Shown here: positions 4,705-13,595 of the stretch, in pieces | Layout: each line of letters begins with the position of its first letter | Position numbering within the stretch: position 1 is the first letter of the stretch | Source of the DNA: an uncultured Bacteroidota bacterium | GTDB taxonomy: Bacteria > Bacteroidota > Bacteroidia > Chitinophagales > Chitinophagaceae | DNA length: 15,632 nucleotides | Assembly: GCA_937928385.1 (NCBI GenBank) | Contig: CALEZD010000090.1 | Coordinates: forward strand, 1-15,632 | Direction: 5' to 3' | The notes under the pieces: generated by a model | Told to the model about the DNA's origin: nothing | Seen by the model: only the letters and a program-made list of their open reading frames with translations | Database searches by the model: none | Translations under genes and position numbers: made by a program

Positions 4705-7293
4705 ATGAGTATGATGCGTAAGCAGGGATGCCTTTTATTGTTGTTTTTTCTGATAGCGATACCCCTGCATGCGCAGGTCAATGACTCATTGAAGCAGGAT
4801 AATACAATCAGGGAACCTACCAGGAAAGCATACTTCAATGGCTATGAACTGAGCGGCAAGGTGACGGATGCTGAAGACGGGAAACCTATTCCATTCGCAC
4901 CGGTCTTCTTCAAAAACGGCGCCACAGGCACTACAACAGATGCAGATGGCAACTACCTGATACAAACAGAGCGACTGCCGGACGATAGCCTGCGGGTGCA
5001 GGTAATCGGCTACAATACAAAAACCATAAGGGTAGACCGCAATAAGCGAAAAGCTGTGTACAATATTCAGCTGCTTCGCTCGGATACTTACCTGGAGGAA
5101 GTGGTAGTAAAACCAGGCGAAGACCCTGCCATCACCCTGATGCGGGAAGTAATCAGGAAAAAGCCGCAGAACAACCCTGACAAGCTGAATAACTACCGCT
5201 ATGAAGCCTATAACAAAATAGAGATAGACCTGCTGAACTTCAAAAGAAAGACGTTTGAGCGGCTGCCCATACCCTATCTGAAGAAGCTGGGCTTTGTGTT
5301 TGACAACATGGACACCACCTCGTACCACAAACCTTACCTCCCCCTATACCTGACAGAAGCATTGTCTGACTATTACTACCAGAAAGAGCCTAAGAAGAAT
5401 AAAGAGTATATCAAGGCCACACAGATAAAAGTATTGAGCAACAAAAACATGATGAACAGTATGTCTCAATACCTTGGGCGCATATACCTGGCCATCAACC
5501 CTTATGACAACTACCTTCCGTTTTTCGACAAAGAATTTGTGAGCCCCGCAGGCAATACAGCATTGGGATTTTACAAATACAAAATCATTGATACGGTAAA
5601 GCAGGAAGGGTACAATATTATCACACTGCACTTTTCTCCACAGCGTAAGGGTGAGAATTGTTTTGAGGGAACATTGAAAATTGTAGACTCAGTACACGCC
5701 ATACAATATATAGCGGCAGATATGCCAAGCGGCACACAGGTAAACTGGGTAAAGAAATCATCTTTCTACAAAGAGTACACACCGCTGGGCGATAGCTTAT
5801 GGTTCTGCATTAAAGAAAATATCACTGCTGAACTGGAGTTATCAGATGAGGTGGTGAAGACACTGGGTTTTATCGTTCGCAAAACCACTTCTTACAAAGA
5901 CATCATTGCTAATAAAGACAGCATCAGCAACATAGTCAACAGCAAAGATTTTAAACGCGATGTGGTAGTGGCAGATAGCGCTACTACAGCGGGAGAAGAT
6001 TTCTGGGTAAATGCACGGCATGAAGAACTGACTGAGCAGGAAAAAGGCATCTACCAGATGTATGATTCACTGGAAAAAAATAAAGCATTCAACAAGCTGA
6101 AAACATTGTCGAAAATATTAGCAACCGGGGGTTATAAGTTCGGCCCTATAGAACTGGGGCCTTACTGGAATGCCTACTCGTACAACCAGGTGGAGGGTAA
6201 CCGTTTCCAGTTCAGCATGGGTACAACGCCCAAACTATTTAAAGACATTTACCTGAATGGATACATAGCTTATGGTGTGGGCGACAACAGGTTTAAGTAC
6301 AATGCCAGCGCTTTTGTGTTGTTCAACAGGACACCGCGCCGTTACTTCAATTTCTCATACTCGCGGGATATAGATTATACCGTCAACTATTACGACAAGG
6401 TTGCTATCAACAATATCATCAGCGTGGGCATACGTAAGAAGGGTGTGCCCCCCAAGTTCATTTTTGCTGATGATGTACGTTTTGAATTATACAATGAATC
6501 GCTTACCGGGTTCAGCCAGTTGCTTACGTTTTATCGTAAAATATATGACCCCTACGACCCGCTGCCATCATCTACTATATTCAAAGATGCATCCGGTGTG
6601 GCGTCTTCAACTGTTACCGCATCGGAGGTCAACCTGAGGCTGCGATTTGCCTACAAAGAGAAGTTCCTGAACGGCAACTATTACCGTTTCAGCCTGGGCA
6701 GCAAATACCCTATTGTAGACCTGAGGCTGGCACTGGGATTGAAAAATATATTTAACAGCGATTACGATTACCAGCGCGTCACCATGACAGTATCAGACAA
6801 CTGGCGCATACCTCCGCTCGGGCAGTTATACCTCAACCTGTTTGCCGGCAAATACTTTGGGACATTACCGTACCCTTTGCTGGAACAACACCCTGGCAAC
6901 GAGTTTTACTATTACAACAAGTACGCCTTCAATATGATGACTCAATACGAGTTCATCAGCGACCAGTTTGCCGGTGCCAACCTGGAGCATAGCCTGGGTG
7001 GCGGTTTCCTGAAGTACATACCGCTTATCAAGAAACTCAGGTTCCGCCAATTCTGGACTGCCAAAGGTGTGATAGGTACATTGAGCGATGCCAACAAAGC
7101 CTATAATTTTGACAAGGGTTTTACCTTCCGTTCGTTAGACGGCAAACCATACATAGAAGTAGGAACAGGTATTGAAAATATACTCAAAGTTTTCCGTGTT
7201 GACTTTGTATGGCGACTTACGCCACAGGCCTTACCCAATGGCGTTCCTACCAAGAACTTCGGTATATTCGGCAGTATGAAGCTGTCTTTCTAA
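4705..7293 (+). CDS. DUF5686 outer-membrane protein with carboxypeptidase-regulatory-like domain
   Basis: 862 residues. A signal peptide covers about 1-24 (hydrophobic CLLLLFFLIAIP, cleavage near LHA-Q). Residues about 48-125 form a CarboxypepD_reg-like beta domain, the one found at the N-terminus of SusC/TonB-dependent receptors: GKVTDAEDGKPIPFAPV, TTTDADGNY and VQVIGYNTKTI. The remainder (about 140-862) matches the DUF5686 family, ending in many alternating aromatic strands and a terminal Phe (SMKLSF), as expected for a beta-barrel inserted by the BAM machinery. There is no TonB plug or TonB box, so it is not a classical TonB-dependent receptor. Substrate and role are unknown. Three possible ATG starts (residues 1, 3, 4) give the same signal peptide; the first is used. 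Its stop codon overlaps the stop of the convergent bcp gene. Confidence 0.88.
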   Translation: MSMMRKQGCLLLLFFLIAIPLHAQVNDSLKQDNTIREPTRKAYFNGYELSGKVTDAEDGKPIPFAPVFFKNGATGTTTDADGNYLIQTERLPDDSLRVQVIGYNTKTIRVDRNKRKAVYNIQLLRSDTYLEEVVVKPGEDPAITLMREVIRKKPQNNPDKLNNYRYEAYNKIEIDLLNFKRKTFERLPIPYLKKLGFVFDNMDTTSYHKPYLPLYLTEALSDYYYQKEPKKNKEYIKATQIKVLSNKNMMNSMSQYLGRIYLAINPYDNYLPFFDKEFVSPAGNTALGFYKYKIIDTVKQEGYNIITLHFSPQRKGENCFEGTLKIVDSVHAIQYIAADMPSGTQVNWVKKSSFYKEYTPLGDSLWFCIKENITAELELSDEVVKTLGFIVRKTTSYKDIIANKDSISNIVNSKDFKRDVVVADSATTAGEDFWVNARHEELTEQEKGIYQMYDSLEKNKAFNKLKTLSKILATGGYKFGPIELGPYWNAYSYNQVEGNRFQFSMGTTPKLFKDIYLNGYIAYGVGDNRFKYNASAFVLFNRTPRRYFNFSYSRDIDYTVNYYDKVAINNIISVGIRKKGVPPKFIFADDVRFELYNESLTGFSQLLTFYRKIYDPYDPLPSSTIFKDASGVASSTVTASEVNLRLRFAYKEKFLNGNYYRFSLGSKYPIVDLRLALGLKNIFNSDYDYQRVTMTVSDNWRIPPLGQLYLNLFAGKYFGTLPYPLLEQHPGNEFYYYNKYAFNMMTQYEFISDQFAGANLEHSLGGGFLKYIPLIKKLRFRQFWTAKGVIGTLSDANKAYNFDKGFTFRSLDGKPYIEVGTGIENILKVFRVDFVWRLTPQALPNGVPTKNFGIFGSMKLSF

Positions 7294-7751
7294 AACCCCC
7301 ACTTTGCCAGTATCTGTTGCGTATCCCCGCCTGTCTTCGGCTTTTTGATGATGTGATGTATCGTGCCGTCTTCGTTAATCAAAAAAGTCCAGCGGCGCAT
7401 ACCAATCACAATGTTGCCGTACATATTCTTCTCACCCCATGTACCATACAGTCCGGATATTTTTTTTTCAGGGTCTACCAACAGCGGGTAGTTGAGTTTG
7501 AACTTATCTGTAAAATGTATGTGGCTGTCTTTAGTATCGGGGCTTACACCTAATACTGTAATACCATGTTTCTCCAGCTCCTTCCTGCTATCGCGAAAAT
7601 TGCAGGCTTGCTTGGTACACAGTTCAGTATCATCCTCAGGATAAAAGTAAATAACCAGTTTCTTGCCTTTGAAATCTTTGAGCGCGATGCTATTTCCGTT
7701 TTGGTCTTTTGCTTTAAAATCGGGCGCTTTATCTCCTGCTTTTAATTCCAT
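7290..7751 (-). CDS. bcp: Thioredoxin-dependent thiol peroxidase (Bcp/PrxQ)
   Basis: 153 residues, the usual length of Bcp/PrxQ peroxiredoxins, which reduce hydrogen and organic peroxides using thioredoxin. Opening AGDKAPDF (5-12) and the strand VIYFYPEDDT (33-42) are typical. The active-site pattern PxxxTxxC is intact (P38, T42, C45 peroxidatic), with resolving C50 five residues on, as in E. coli Bcp. The residues before C45 are EL where many homologues have PG, a small departure. The family GxWGEK (YGTWGEKNMYG, 102-112) and R-x-TFLI (119-124) segments are present. No signal peptide, so cytoplasmic. It starts 5 bases after the stop of the M23 peptidase gene and is probably cotranscribed with it. 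Its stop TAG (7292-7290) overlaps the convergent gene's TAA. Confidence 0.96.
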   Translation of the reverse strand: MELKAGDKAPDFKAKDQNGNSIALKDFKGKKLVIYFYPEDDTELCTKQACNFRDSRKELEKHGITVLGVSPDTKDSHIHFTDKFKLNYPLLVDPEKKISGLYGTWGEKNMYGNIVIGMRRWTFLINEDGTIHHIIKKPKTGGDTQQILAKWGF

Positions 7752-7756
7752 GTCAC

Positions 7757-9439
7757 TTACCTTTTAAATGAATATTCTATTGTTTCTGTATTGCCGTTTT
7801 CATCGGCAGCTGTTATGTGCAATATATGGTCGCCTTTGGGGCATTGTTCATCAAAGGTATAGAAGAATACGTCCCCACTTTGTTCAAACGGCACCCACTT
7901 GCCATCTAATGTTACTTCAAACTTATCCACAGATGTTATGTCTTCGGTTGCTTTAAATGTTATCCTGCTTGAACGCATCAGCGCCTCCCTGCTTTGCATG
8001 GGTATTATCTTGGGGGGAGTATTATCAGCTACCAGCCTGTATTCACCAAAGTTGCGTACCGATGCCCGATACCAGCTATTATCATAAGTAGCTGCTTTAC
8101 CATCATCTTTTCTGCCATCGTTGTATACCAGCGCTATTTTATTGCGCAGGTCGAAGGGTACGGGTTTGTTGGGTTTAATATACAATGTGAAATATGTATG
8201 AACCGGTACTGCGGGATTATGTAGCTTATATCTTGCAGAATAAGCACCCATATCTTCCTGTTCAGCAAAAGTAAAACATACGTCATCATACAGGTCTTTG
8301 CTATCCAGCGTAAATTTTACATTAGAATGAGTGAAGGTATTTGCTTTATTAGCTTTAAATAAGTTATCAGCAGCACACTCAGGCACTGCAGTAGTATCAC
8401 CATTATACCTGAGATAGAAATCAATTGCAGTACTATTACCTTCCGCATCTGTCATTTCTATTTTCATCTTATGCGGCTTGCCGTCACTTATGTCCAATTT
8501 GCCTTTGCCTTTATTCAATTCTGTATACAAATGCGTGAGGTTGTTACCCGGCAACAGGAAAAACTGCTGCACCCACCTGTCTTTTTCTTTCTTAGCCTTA
8601 TGGTCAGCAAAAGCGTGCAGGTAGCGGGTTACATCATAACTGATATCATCTATGGTAACAGTAGCCTGTACCTCATCATCCTTATACAACGCCCCCTTGT
8701 ACATAGTGAGTGTGTTTTTGCTGTCATTCATATAATCGTACTCATCAATGCCAATGCCCACCACTGGTGTGCTCACTACTACAGTATCAATAATATAGTT
8801 ATTGCCTTTTTTCTTAGGAGTCTTAAATAGTGGCTGCTGTTCGTACACACTCTGGCGCATATCGTAAAACACTACATGGTAGGGTACAGGCGCCACATTA
8901 TCTTTTATATCAAAGCCGAATAATGCGGGATTGACAGGATGTTCATTCTTAGAATTGCGGATCTCAAAATGCAGGTGAGGCGCAGTAGAGCCCCCGGTAT
9001 TGCCGGAATATGCTATCAAGTCACCCTTCTTTACCGGGAATTTTGATGCGGGTACATACAGGTCCACCGTCCAGCTTTTTCGGCGGTATTGTTCAGCTTT
9101 CATATATTCCTGTATTGCGGGTGCAAAATCATTCAGGTGGGCATACACCGTTGTATAGCCATTGGGGTGCGCCAGGTAAAGTGCATGGCCAAAGCCGCCA
9201 TTCTGCATCCTGATGCGCGACACGTAGCCATCTGCCGCCGCGCGTACAGGCAGGTTCTCACGGCCTTCTGTTTTTATATCCAGTCCGCTATGGAAGTGGT
9301 TGGCCCTGCATTCGCCAAAATTGCCCGCCAGCACTATGGGTATATCCAGCGGGTTTCGGAAATAACCTTTTGGATAATCCTGCGCTATAGCCGGCTGCAA
9401 ATAAAGAAGTATTAGTAAAAAAGATATAAAACGTTGCAT
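7757..9439 (-). CDS. Secreted M23-family metallopeptidase
   Basis: 560 residues from ATG 9437-9439. The frame is open for 30 codons further upstream, but the signal peptide (MQRFISFLLILLYLQPAIA-Q) begins here, and the longer form would bury it. The LytM/M23 domain occupies about 30-170: H50-SGL-D54 supplies the first two zinc ligands and H155-L-H157-F-E the third, with H101 (VYAHLND) and H155 as the catalytic histidines. All key residues are present, so an active peptidoglycan endopeptidase is expected. The remaining ~390 residues are beta-rich and unrecognised, ending in an Ig-like module (about 465-560, with PPKIIPMQSRE and a repeat-like ITAADENGNTE) that may hold the enzyme at the wall or envelope. 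The gene is divergent from the small membrane protein at 9544 and leads directly into bcp. It probably acts in the periplasm on cell-wall remodelling. Confidence 0.92.
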   Translation of the reverse strand: MQRFISFLLILLYLQPAIAQDYPKGYFRNPLDIPIVLAGNFGECRANHFHSGLDIKTEGRENLPVRAAADGYVSRIRMQNGGFGHALYLAHPNGYTTVYAHLNDFAPAIQEYMKAEQYRRKSWTVDLYVPASKFPVKKGDLIAYSGNTGGSTAPHLHFEIRNSKNEHPVNPALFGFDIKDNVAPVPYHVVFYDMRQSVYEQQPLFKTPKKKGNNYIIDTVVVSTPVVGIGIDEYDYMNDSKNTLTMYKGALYKDDEVQATVTIDDISYDVTRYLHAFADHKAKKEKDRWVQQFFLLPGNNLTHLYTELNKGKGKLDISDGKPHKMKIEMTDAEGNSTAIDFYLRYNGDTTAVPECAADNLFKANKANTFTHSNVKFTLDSKDLYDDVCFTFAEQEDMGAYSARYKLHNPAVPVHTYFTLYIKPNKPVPFDLRNKIALVYNDGRKDDGKAATYDNSWYRASVRNFGEYRLVADNTPPKIIPMQSREALMRSSRITFKATEDITSVDKFEVTLDGKWVPFEQSGDVFFYTFDEQCPKGDHILHITAADENGNTETIEYSFKR

Positions 9440-9504
9440 TCGTAAGGAGTATTCAATATATATCACTAAGATAAACACATCGTCAAAGCTTTCAGAATAA
9501 AACT

Positions 9505-9512
9505 TAAATTTG
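9505..9512 (+). promoter_or_regulatory. Probable -7 box for the small membrane protein gene
   Basis: TAAATTTG followed by CA is an exact match to TAnnTTTG, 31 bases ahead of ATG 9544. It would give a leader of about 25 bases. No good -33 TTG is apparent at 19-21 bases upstream. Confidence 0.42.
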
Positions 9513-9543
9513 CACTCGCAAATCAACAACCACCGTCAGCAAA

Positions 9544-9825
9544 ATGTTGGACAAACTGAAGAAAAAGTGGAATGTAACAGGGGTACAGCTTGTACTGATA
9601 CTCTGCACTTTTGCTTTTGGCGGTAGCCTCGACGGTTATATATCGCGCCGTATTATGACGCTGATACCCCTTGAGAAGAGCGTACTCTGGTGGGTGGTAT
9701 ACATTGTCATACTCACTTTGCTATGGCCGCTGTGCGTATTACTCATCAGTTTATTCTTTGGCCAGTTCCGCTTCTTTAAAAACTACCTGGCACGTGTAGC
9801 CCGCAGGATGAAGCTGATGAAATAA
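9544..9825 (+). CDS. Small two-helix membrane protein (DUF6787-like)
   Basis: 93 residues with two transmembrane helices: about 13-33 (GVQLVLILCTFAFGGSLDGY) and about 44-72 (SVLWWVVYIVILTLLWPLCV and onward). Between them is a short loop with RRIM; the C-terminus is basic (ARRMKLMK). The segments CTFAFGGSLDGYISR and LWPLCVLLISLFFGQF, then FFKNYL, resemble a short Bacteroidota membrane family I associate with DUF6787; this is from memory. Function unknown. It has its own probable promoter, is divergent from the M23 peptidase gene, and its stop is 1 base from the end of the convergent recO. Confidence 0.8.
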   Translation: MLDKLKKKWNVTGVQLVLILCTFAFGGSLDGYISRRIMTLIPLEKSVLWWVVYIVILTLLWPLCVLLISLFFGQFRFFKNYLARVARRMKLMK

Positions 9826-9826
9826 G

Positions 9827-10567
9827 CTATCCGTGTAGTACAGCCCTCAGTACCGGCAGCGACTTTATATCACCCATATGCTGTGAATGATTATGAATAA
9901 ATGCTAACAGCCAGTCCAGCAAGCGGAAACGTGCAGCACCGTTCATTTCTACAGTTGTTACATCTTCTATGTGCTGTACGTGCAGTATTTTATCCAGCAT
10001 ACGCGCGTCCTCGTCTGACACAAAAGGACGTTCCGTAGGCAAATGTGCGGTAAAACCTCCGTCACGCAGGTTAAGATGGGGTGTTGCATCCGTGTGGTTG
10101 CCTGTAATAGTATATCCTAAAATATTGCAGCAGGCAGTAAGAAAATATACCGGGTAATTTCCCGCTGCATGGGTATCTACTGCATCCAGGCTGCAGAAGT
10201 ATTCGTACACGGTGTCATAAAGCTCCGGCATAGGTGCGTCTTCGGGCAACAGCCTGAGTAATAGCTCGACAGAAAATAATGCTATGCTGTTTTTCACCAC
10301 ATGCTCCTGCAACGATTGGTAAATGTAAGCGGGCTGAAATTCCCTTATTCTCTGCAGGTTAGCCTGGGGTTTGCGGTATACTACCATATCCAGCAATGTA
10401 GCGGGTTGTAATAACCCCGCCCTGCTTTGTTTGGTTTTACTACTGCTGCGTATGCCCTGCACCATATAAGACTGTACGCCATATATATCAGTGAATATCG
10501 TGCATACCAGGCTGGTTTCGCCATACTTTACTGAGCGTAGCACTATACCCCTTGTTTTTTGCAGCAT
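9827..10567 (-). CDS. recO: DNA repair protein RecO
   Basis: 246 residues, close to E. coli RecO (242). RecO works with RecR to load RecA onto SSB-coated single-stranded DNA in the RecFOR pathway, and anneals complementary strands. The N-terminal OB-fold (1-80) shows the family opening KTRGIVLRSVKYGETSLV (4-21), then IFTDIYG and VQGIRSS. A helical domain follows (about 85-240), with the family pattern of a hydrophobic helix ALFSVELLLRLLPED and LNLRDGGF (about 166-173). The four-cysteine zinc site seen in some RecO proteins is absent, as in many proteobacterial and Bacteroidota members. Its ATG is 3 bases after the porZ stop, so it should be translated from the porZ message. Cytoplasmic. Confidence 0.94.
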   Translation of the reverse strand: MLQKTRGIVLRSVKYGETSLVCTIFTDIYGVQSYMVQGIRSSSKTKQSRAGLLQPATLLDMVVYRKPQANLQRIREFQPAYIYQSLQEHVVKNSIALFSVELLLRLLPEDAPMPELYDTVYEYFCSLDAVDTHAAGNYPVYFLTACCNILGYTITGNHTDATPHLNLRDGGFTAHLPTERPFVSDEDARMLDKILHVQHIEDVTTVEMNGAARFRLLDWLLAFIHNHSQHMGDIKSLPVLRAVLHG

Positions 10568-10570
10568 AGC

Positions 10571-12868
10571 TTATTCCATAAATACAAGTTTGCCTTTCAC
10601 GGTCTGTGTTCCGTCCTTGTTGGTGCCAAATACCAGGTAGACTCCTGATTGTGGCCTGCGGCCTGTATAATCCCTGCCATTCCATATAGCCTGGCCGCCC
10701 AGGGCTGTAGTACGATAAATGAGCTGGCCTGAAATATCGGTAATACGTACATGCGCATTTTCAACAAAACCTTTTATTGCTATTGTACCCGTGTAGCCTG
10801 ATGGAACCGGGTTGGGATACGTGATCAATTCACTGTTTTCTTCTCCTCCATCTATTGCCGTACCGCGGTAGCTCACTAATCCCAGTTCCGTGCCGATATA
10901 CACATCACCTGTAGAAGGGTCAATACTTATTTTTTGTACAATGTCAGAAGGCAGCGGGCTGTTGTCTTTGGTAAAACGCTCAATGATTGCGTCACCATTG
11001 GCTGAGATAAGCCAAACACCATTATTGGTGCCAATCCACTTGCGGTTAGCGCCGTCTACTGCAATAGTTCTTACCTGTTCATTCTGAAAAAGATATCCTG
11101 CAAACTGGTCGAACTGTACCACGCGTTTTTCCGCTTCGCACTGCCGCTGTATCACTTGCGAAGGGCAGTTTACAATACCAATACCGTTTGCCGTACCTAT
11201 CCATATACTGCCGGTTTTGTCGTTAGCGAGGCTATACACTTCATTATCAGGCAAGCCGCCGGAACCCTCACCTGAAAGCAACTGAACGTATTGATCATCC
11301 AGGGGGTTTTCAGGTGTATGGTTATCATCATACACCATCACACCGCCGCCACTGGGTGCTGCAAACCATTTTTGATTATTGTCATCCACAATCAGGTGCG
11401 CTGCAGAGTGTGGTATATTTCTGCTGAATGGCAGGCTGAACTGGTGCCATTGCCCATCGGCAGTACGTGCTACCAGTTCATTAGGGTTGCCACCCAATAC
11501 TGTGGCCCATAATACGCCGTCATTGTCAAAAGCCAGGCCACTGATTCTGTATAATGTAGTACCCGTGCTGGAGGGGTCTATAAAGGAGTTTTGCTTATAG
11601 TACTCGTGTGTTCCGTCAGGCTTCAAAATAAATAGCCCGCTCTGTGTGGAACCCGCATATATGCTACCGTCCGGGCCTTTAATAATGTTTACAAAATCAA
11701 CTATGCTATCGCCGAAGGGTGGATAAATGTATCTCCTGTAATTTTTCCATGCACCTTCTTTGTACACAGAAAAACCGCTGTTATTGTTCAGGGGATTATA
11801 ACGGTCATCGTAACTGCCATGTGCCGCCATTATTTCTTTATCGCGCACATAGAGATCATAATTCGTTACATCGCCGGGCCCGTCTGGGGGAATGGTATTA
11901 TACGGTTCGCCTTTCCCTTTTCTTATTTGTAATACACCTGCAGAATTTGATATCCATTTAACACTATCAGGATTGGGGTCCATGTCTATCAACTCATAGC
12001 TTACGCCCGTATTCAATGAATCAGTGAAAAAGTAATCCATATTCATGCGCCTGGCCTTTCCCTGAAAAGTACTGTCATTAATTTCCATTACCCAAACAGC
12101 GCCTAACCCTTTCTGCAGGTTTTTTATAGTGCTGTCAGCCGTATAAATATGCCTGAATGTATCTGCTGCCAGTACAAACATGCTATCGGGCATTGCCAGG
12201 AATAATTTATCATTGGCTGTAGCTATAGTAGTGATAATGCGTGAGGTATCCATCAACGTCCACGACTGAAAAGCCTGCAGGTTGGCGCTGTTTTTACGCG
12301 CCCTGTATAAGCCCTCAGTAGTAGCCGCATAAAAATATTCGCCGTTTGCATCAAAATCCAAAACCGGGATAGTCTGGCTGTTTTGAGTGAATGTATATGT
12401 TTCTTTTATTTCGTTGCGCGAAAGGTTCAGCACTACTACACCTATATCGGTGCTGAGGTAAGCCAGCCCGTTTTCTGTAATAATATTATTGATGCGCTTG
12501 GTGCCTGCCACACTCTTCAATTTCAGGTCGGGTATATTATAAAATATTCCGTCTTTATACAGATCTATATTGCTGTTCTGGTAAGCCAGTATTACGGCCC
12601 CGGTCAAACCATCATAAGCAATCTTTGACATACCCATGTCAGACATGCCGGTTACCTTACTAAAAGGAGTTGTTTCTTCGTTGGCAACTGATTGTATATA
12701 AAAACTATGTTGTGTAGCCACATACACCCTAAACCCGTCCGAGGCGATACTAACGGCAGTATTATAAGGCAGGTGCGATTGCCATTGCCCTATAGGCATA
12801 TTTTGTGCCTTTGCAGCGTGCAAAAACAAAAATGCTGTAATTGGAATTAATAACCTGCTGATATTCAT
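10571..12868 (-). CDS. porZ: PorZ-like type IX secretion beta-propeller protein
   Basis: 765 residues from ATG 12866-12868. The frame reaches 14 codons further up, but the signal peptide MNISRLLIPITAFLFLHAAK (cleavage near AKA-Q) starts here. The mature protein begins with QWQSHLPYN, as in PorZ homologues. Two beta-propeller regions follow (about 25-340 and 345-675), with repeated propeller motifs such as GLAYLSTDIGVVVL, GSIYAGSTQSGLFI, GSIWIGTANGIGIV, RKWIGTNNGVWLI and GDVYIGTELGLV. A type IX sorting-type C-terminal domain closes it (about 680-765: ITYPNPVP, DISGQLIYR, SGVYLVF, KGKLVF). PorZ of Porphyromonas gingivalis is a surface member of the attachment complex with PorU, PorV and PorQ and binds anionic LPS. 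This supports a type IX secretion system in the host. It is cotranscribed with recO, 3 bases apart. A different two-component-type propeller protein is the main alternative. Confidence 0.85.
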   Translation of the reverse strand: MNISRLLIPITAFLFLHAAKAQNMPIGQWQSHLPYNTAVSIASDGFRVYVATQHSFYIQSVANEETTPFSKVTGMSDMGMSKIAYDGLTGAVILAYQNSNIDLYKDGIFYNIPDLKLKSVAGTKRINNIITENGLAYLSTDIGVVVLNLSRNEIKETYTFTQNSQTIPVLDFDANGEYFYAATTEGLYRARKNSANLQAFQSWTLMDTSRIITTIATANDKLFLAMPDSMFVLAADTFRHIYTADSTIKNLQKGLGAVWVMEINDSTFQGKARRMNMDYFFTDSLNTGVSYELIDMDPNPDSVKWISNSAGVLQIRKGKGEPYNTIPPDGPGDVTNYDLYVRDKEIMAAHGSYDDRYNPLNNNSGFSVYKEGAWKNYRRYIYPPFGDSIVDFVNIIKGPDGSIYAGSTQSGLFILKPDGTHEYYKQNSFIDPSSTGTTLYRISGLAFDNDGVLWATVLGGNPNELVARTADGQWHQFSLPFSRNIPHSAAHLIVDDNNQKWFAAPSGGGVMVYDDNHTPENPLDDQYVQLLSGEGSGGLPDNEVYSLANDKTGSIWIGTANGIGIVNCPSQVIQRQCEAEKRVVQFDQFAGYLFQNEQVRTIAVDGANRKWIGTNNGVWLISANGDAIIERFTKDNSPLPSDIVQKISIDPSTGDVYIGTELGLVSYRGTAIDGGEENSELITYPNPVPSGYTGTIAIKGFVENAHVRITDISGQLIYRTTALGGQAIWNGRDYTGRRPQSGVYLVFGTNKDGTQTVKGKLVFME

Positions 12869-12900
12869 AGTACCTGAAAGTTCGGAAAATCTCTTTATAA

Positions 12901-12930
12901 AACGGGGCATACAGTGCTATATTGCCCGTT
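12901..12930 (-). terminator. Hairpin between purN and porZ
   Basis: On the minus strand AACGGGCA (12930-12923) pairs with TGCCCCGTT (12909-12901), with one bulged C, around a 13-base loop; TTATAAAG follows. It starts 9 bases after the purN stop. The T run is poor and the loop large, so termination would be partial at best. It may reduce rather than block readthrough into porZ. Confidence 0.35.
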
Positions 12931-12938
12931 GTAAATTA

Positions 12939-13505
12939 TTAAATATTCTCCAACAGGTACTCTATAGTCCTGGGATAAAAGAAATGTTCGAGCTTATGGA
13001 TGCGGCCGGCTAACACTTCCGCAGTATCTCCGGGCTGTACCGGACAATGTGCCTGCAATAATTTGGAGCCATTATCATATACTTCGTCTACATAATGTAT
13101 AGTAATACCGCTCTCCTTTTCTCCTGCGCTTATTACCGCCTCGTGTACATTATGGCCGTACATGCCCCGGCCACCATATTTAGGCAACAGCGCAGGGTGA
13201 ATGTTGATGATTTTTTCAGGAAATAATTGCACCATGGACTGTGGTATTTTCCATAAGAAGCCTGCCAGTACAATGAATGTGGGATTGTATGATTGTAATT
13301 CCTGCATAAATTCACTGCTATCCAGCCTTGCTTTATCAATCACAACAGCAGGTATTCCCTCTTCCTCTGCAATGTCTAATACACCCGCATCAGCTTTATT
13401 GCTGACAATCAGTGATACATGGGCTAAACCATTTTTTTTGAAATAGTCTATAATAGCCCGTGCGTTACTGCCTTTTCCTGATGCAAATATGATTAATGAA
13501 TGCAT
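12939..13505 (-). CDS. purN: Phosphoribosylglycinamide formyltransferase PurN
   Basis: 188 residues, the short form usual in Bacteroidota (E. coli 212). It transfers the formyl group from 10-formyltetrahydrofolate to glycinamide ribonucleotide, step 3 of purine synthesis. The N-terminal nucleotide-binding loop ASGKGSNARAI (8-18) is present. The catalytic signature IINIHPALLPKYGGRGMYG (99-117) contains N101 and H103, and the folate-binding loop HYVDEVYDNG (137-146) contains an aspartate, most likely D144 by comparison with DELDGG in E. coli. The active site looks complete. Cytoplasmic. It sits 70 bases upstream of porZ on the same strand, with a weak hairpin between, and is divergent from the S4-domain gene across 90 bases. 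No riboswitch was seen upstream. Confidence 0.96.
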   Translation of the reverse strand: MHSLIIFASGKGSNARAIIDYFKKNGLAHVSLIVSNKADAGVLDIAEEEGIPAVVIDKARLDSSEFMQELQSYNPTFIVLAGFLWKIPQSMVQLFPEKIINIHPALLPKYGGRGMYGHNVHEAVISAGEKESGITIHYVDEVYDNGSKLLQAHCPVQPGDTAEVLAGRIHKLEHFFYPRTIEYLLENI

Positions 13506-13595
13506 TGCTGTATTTGAAGCGGAACGTAAAAATATAAAACCGCTGCTTTTCCGGCATTATTATCTGATATTTGTTTAAACAATATATTGTGCTGT

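Noticed and set aside
9440..9529. N-terminal extension of the M23 peptidase to an upstream ATG at 9529
   Set aside because: The extension would place 30 polar residues ahead of a clean signal peptide and would reach into the promoter area of the divergent membrane-protein gene.
12869..12910. N-terminal extension of the PorZ-like protein to 12910
   Set aside because: It would mask the signal peptide starting at 12868 and would overlap the hairpin after purN.
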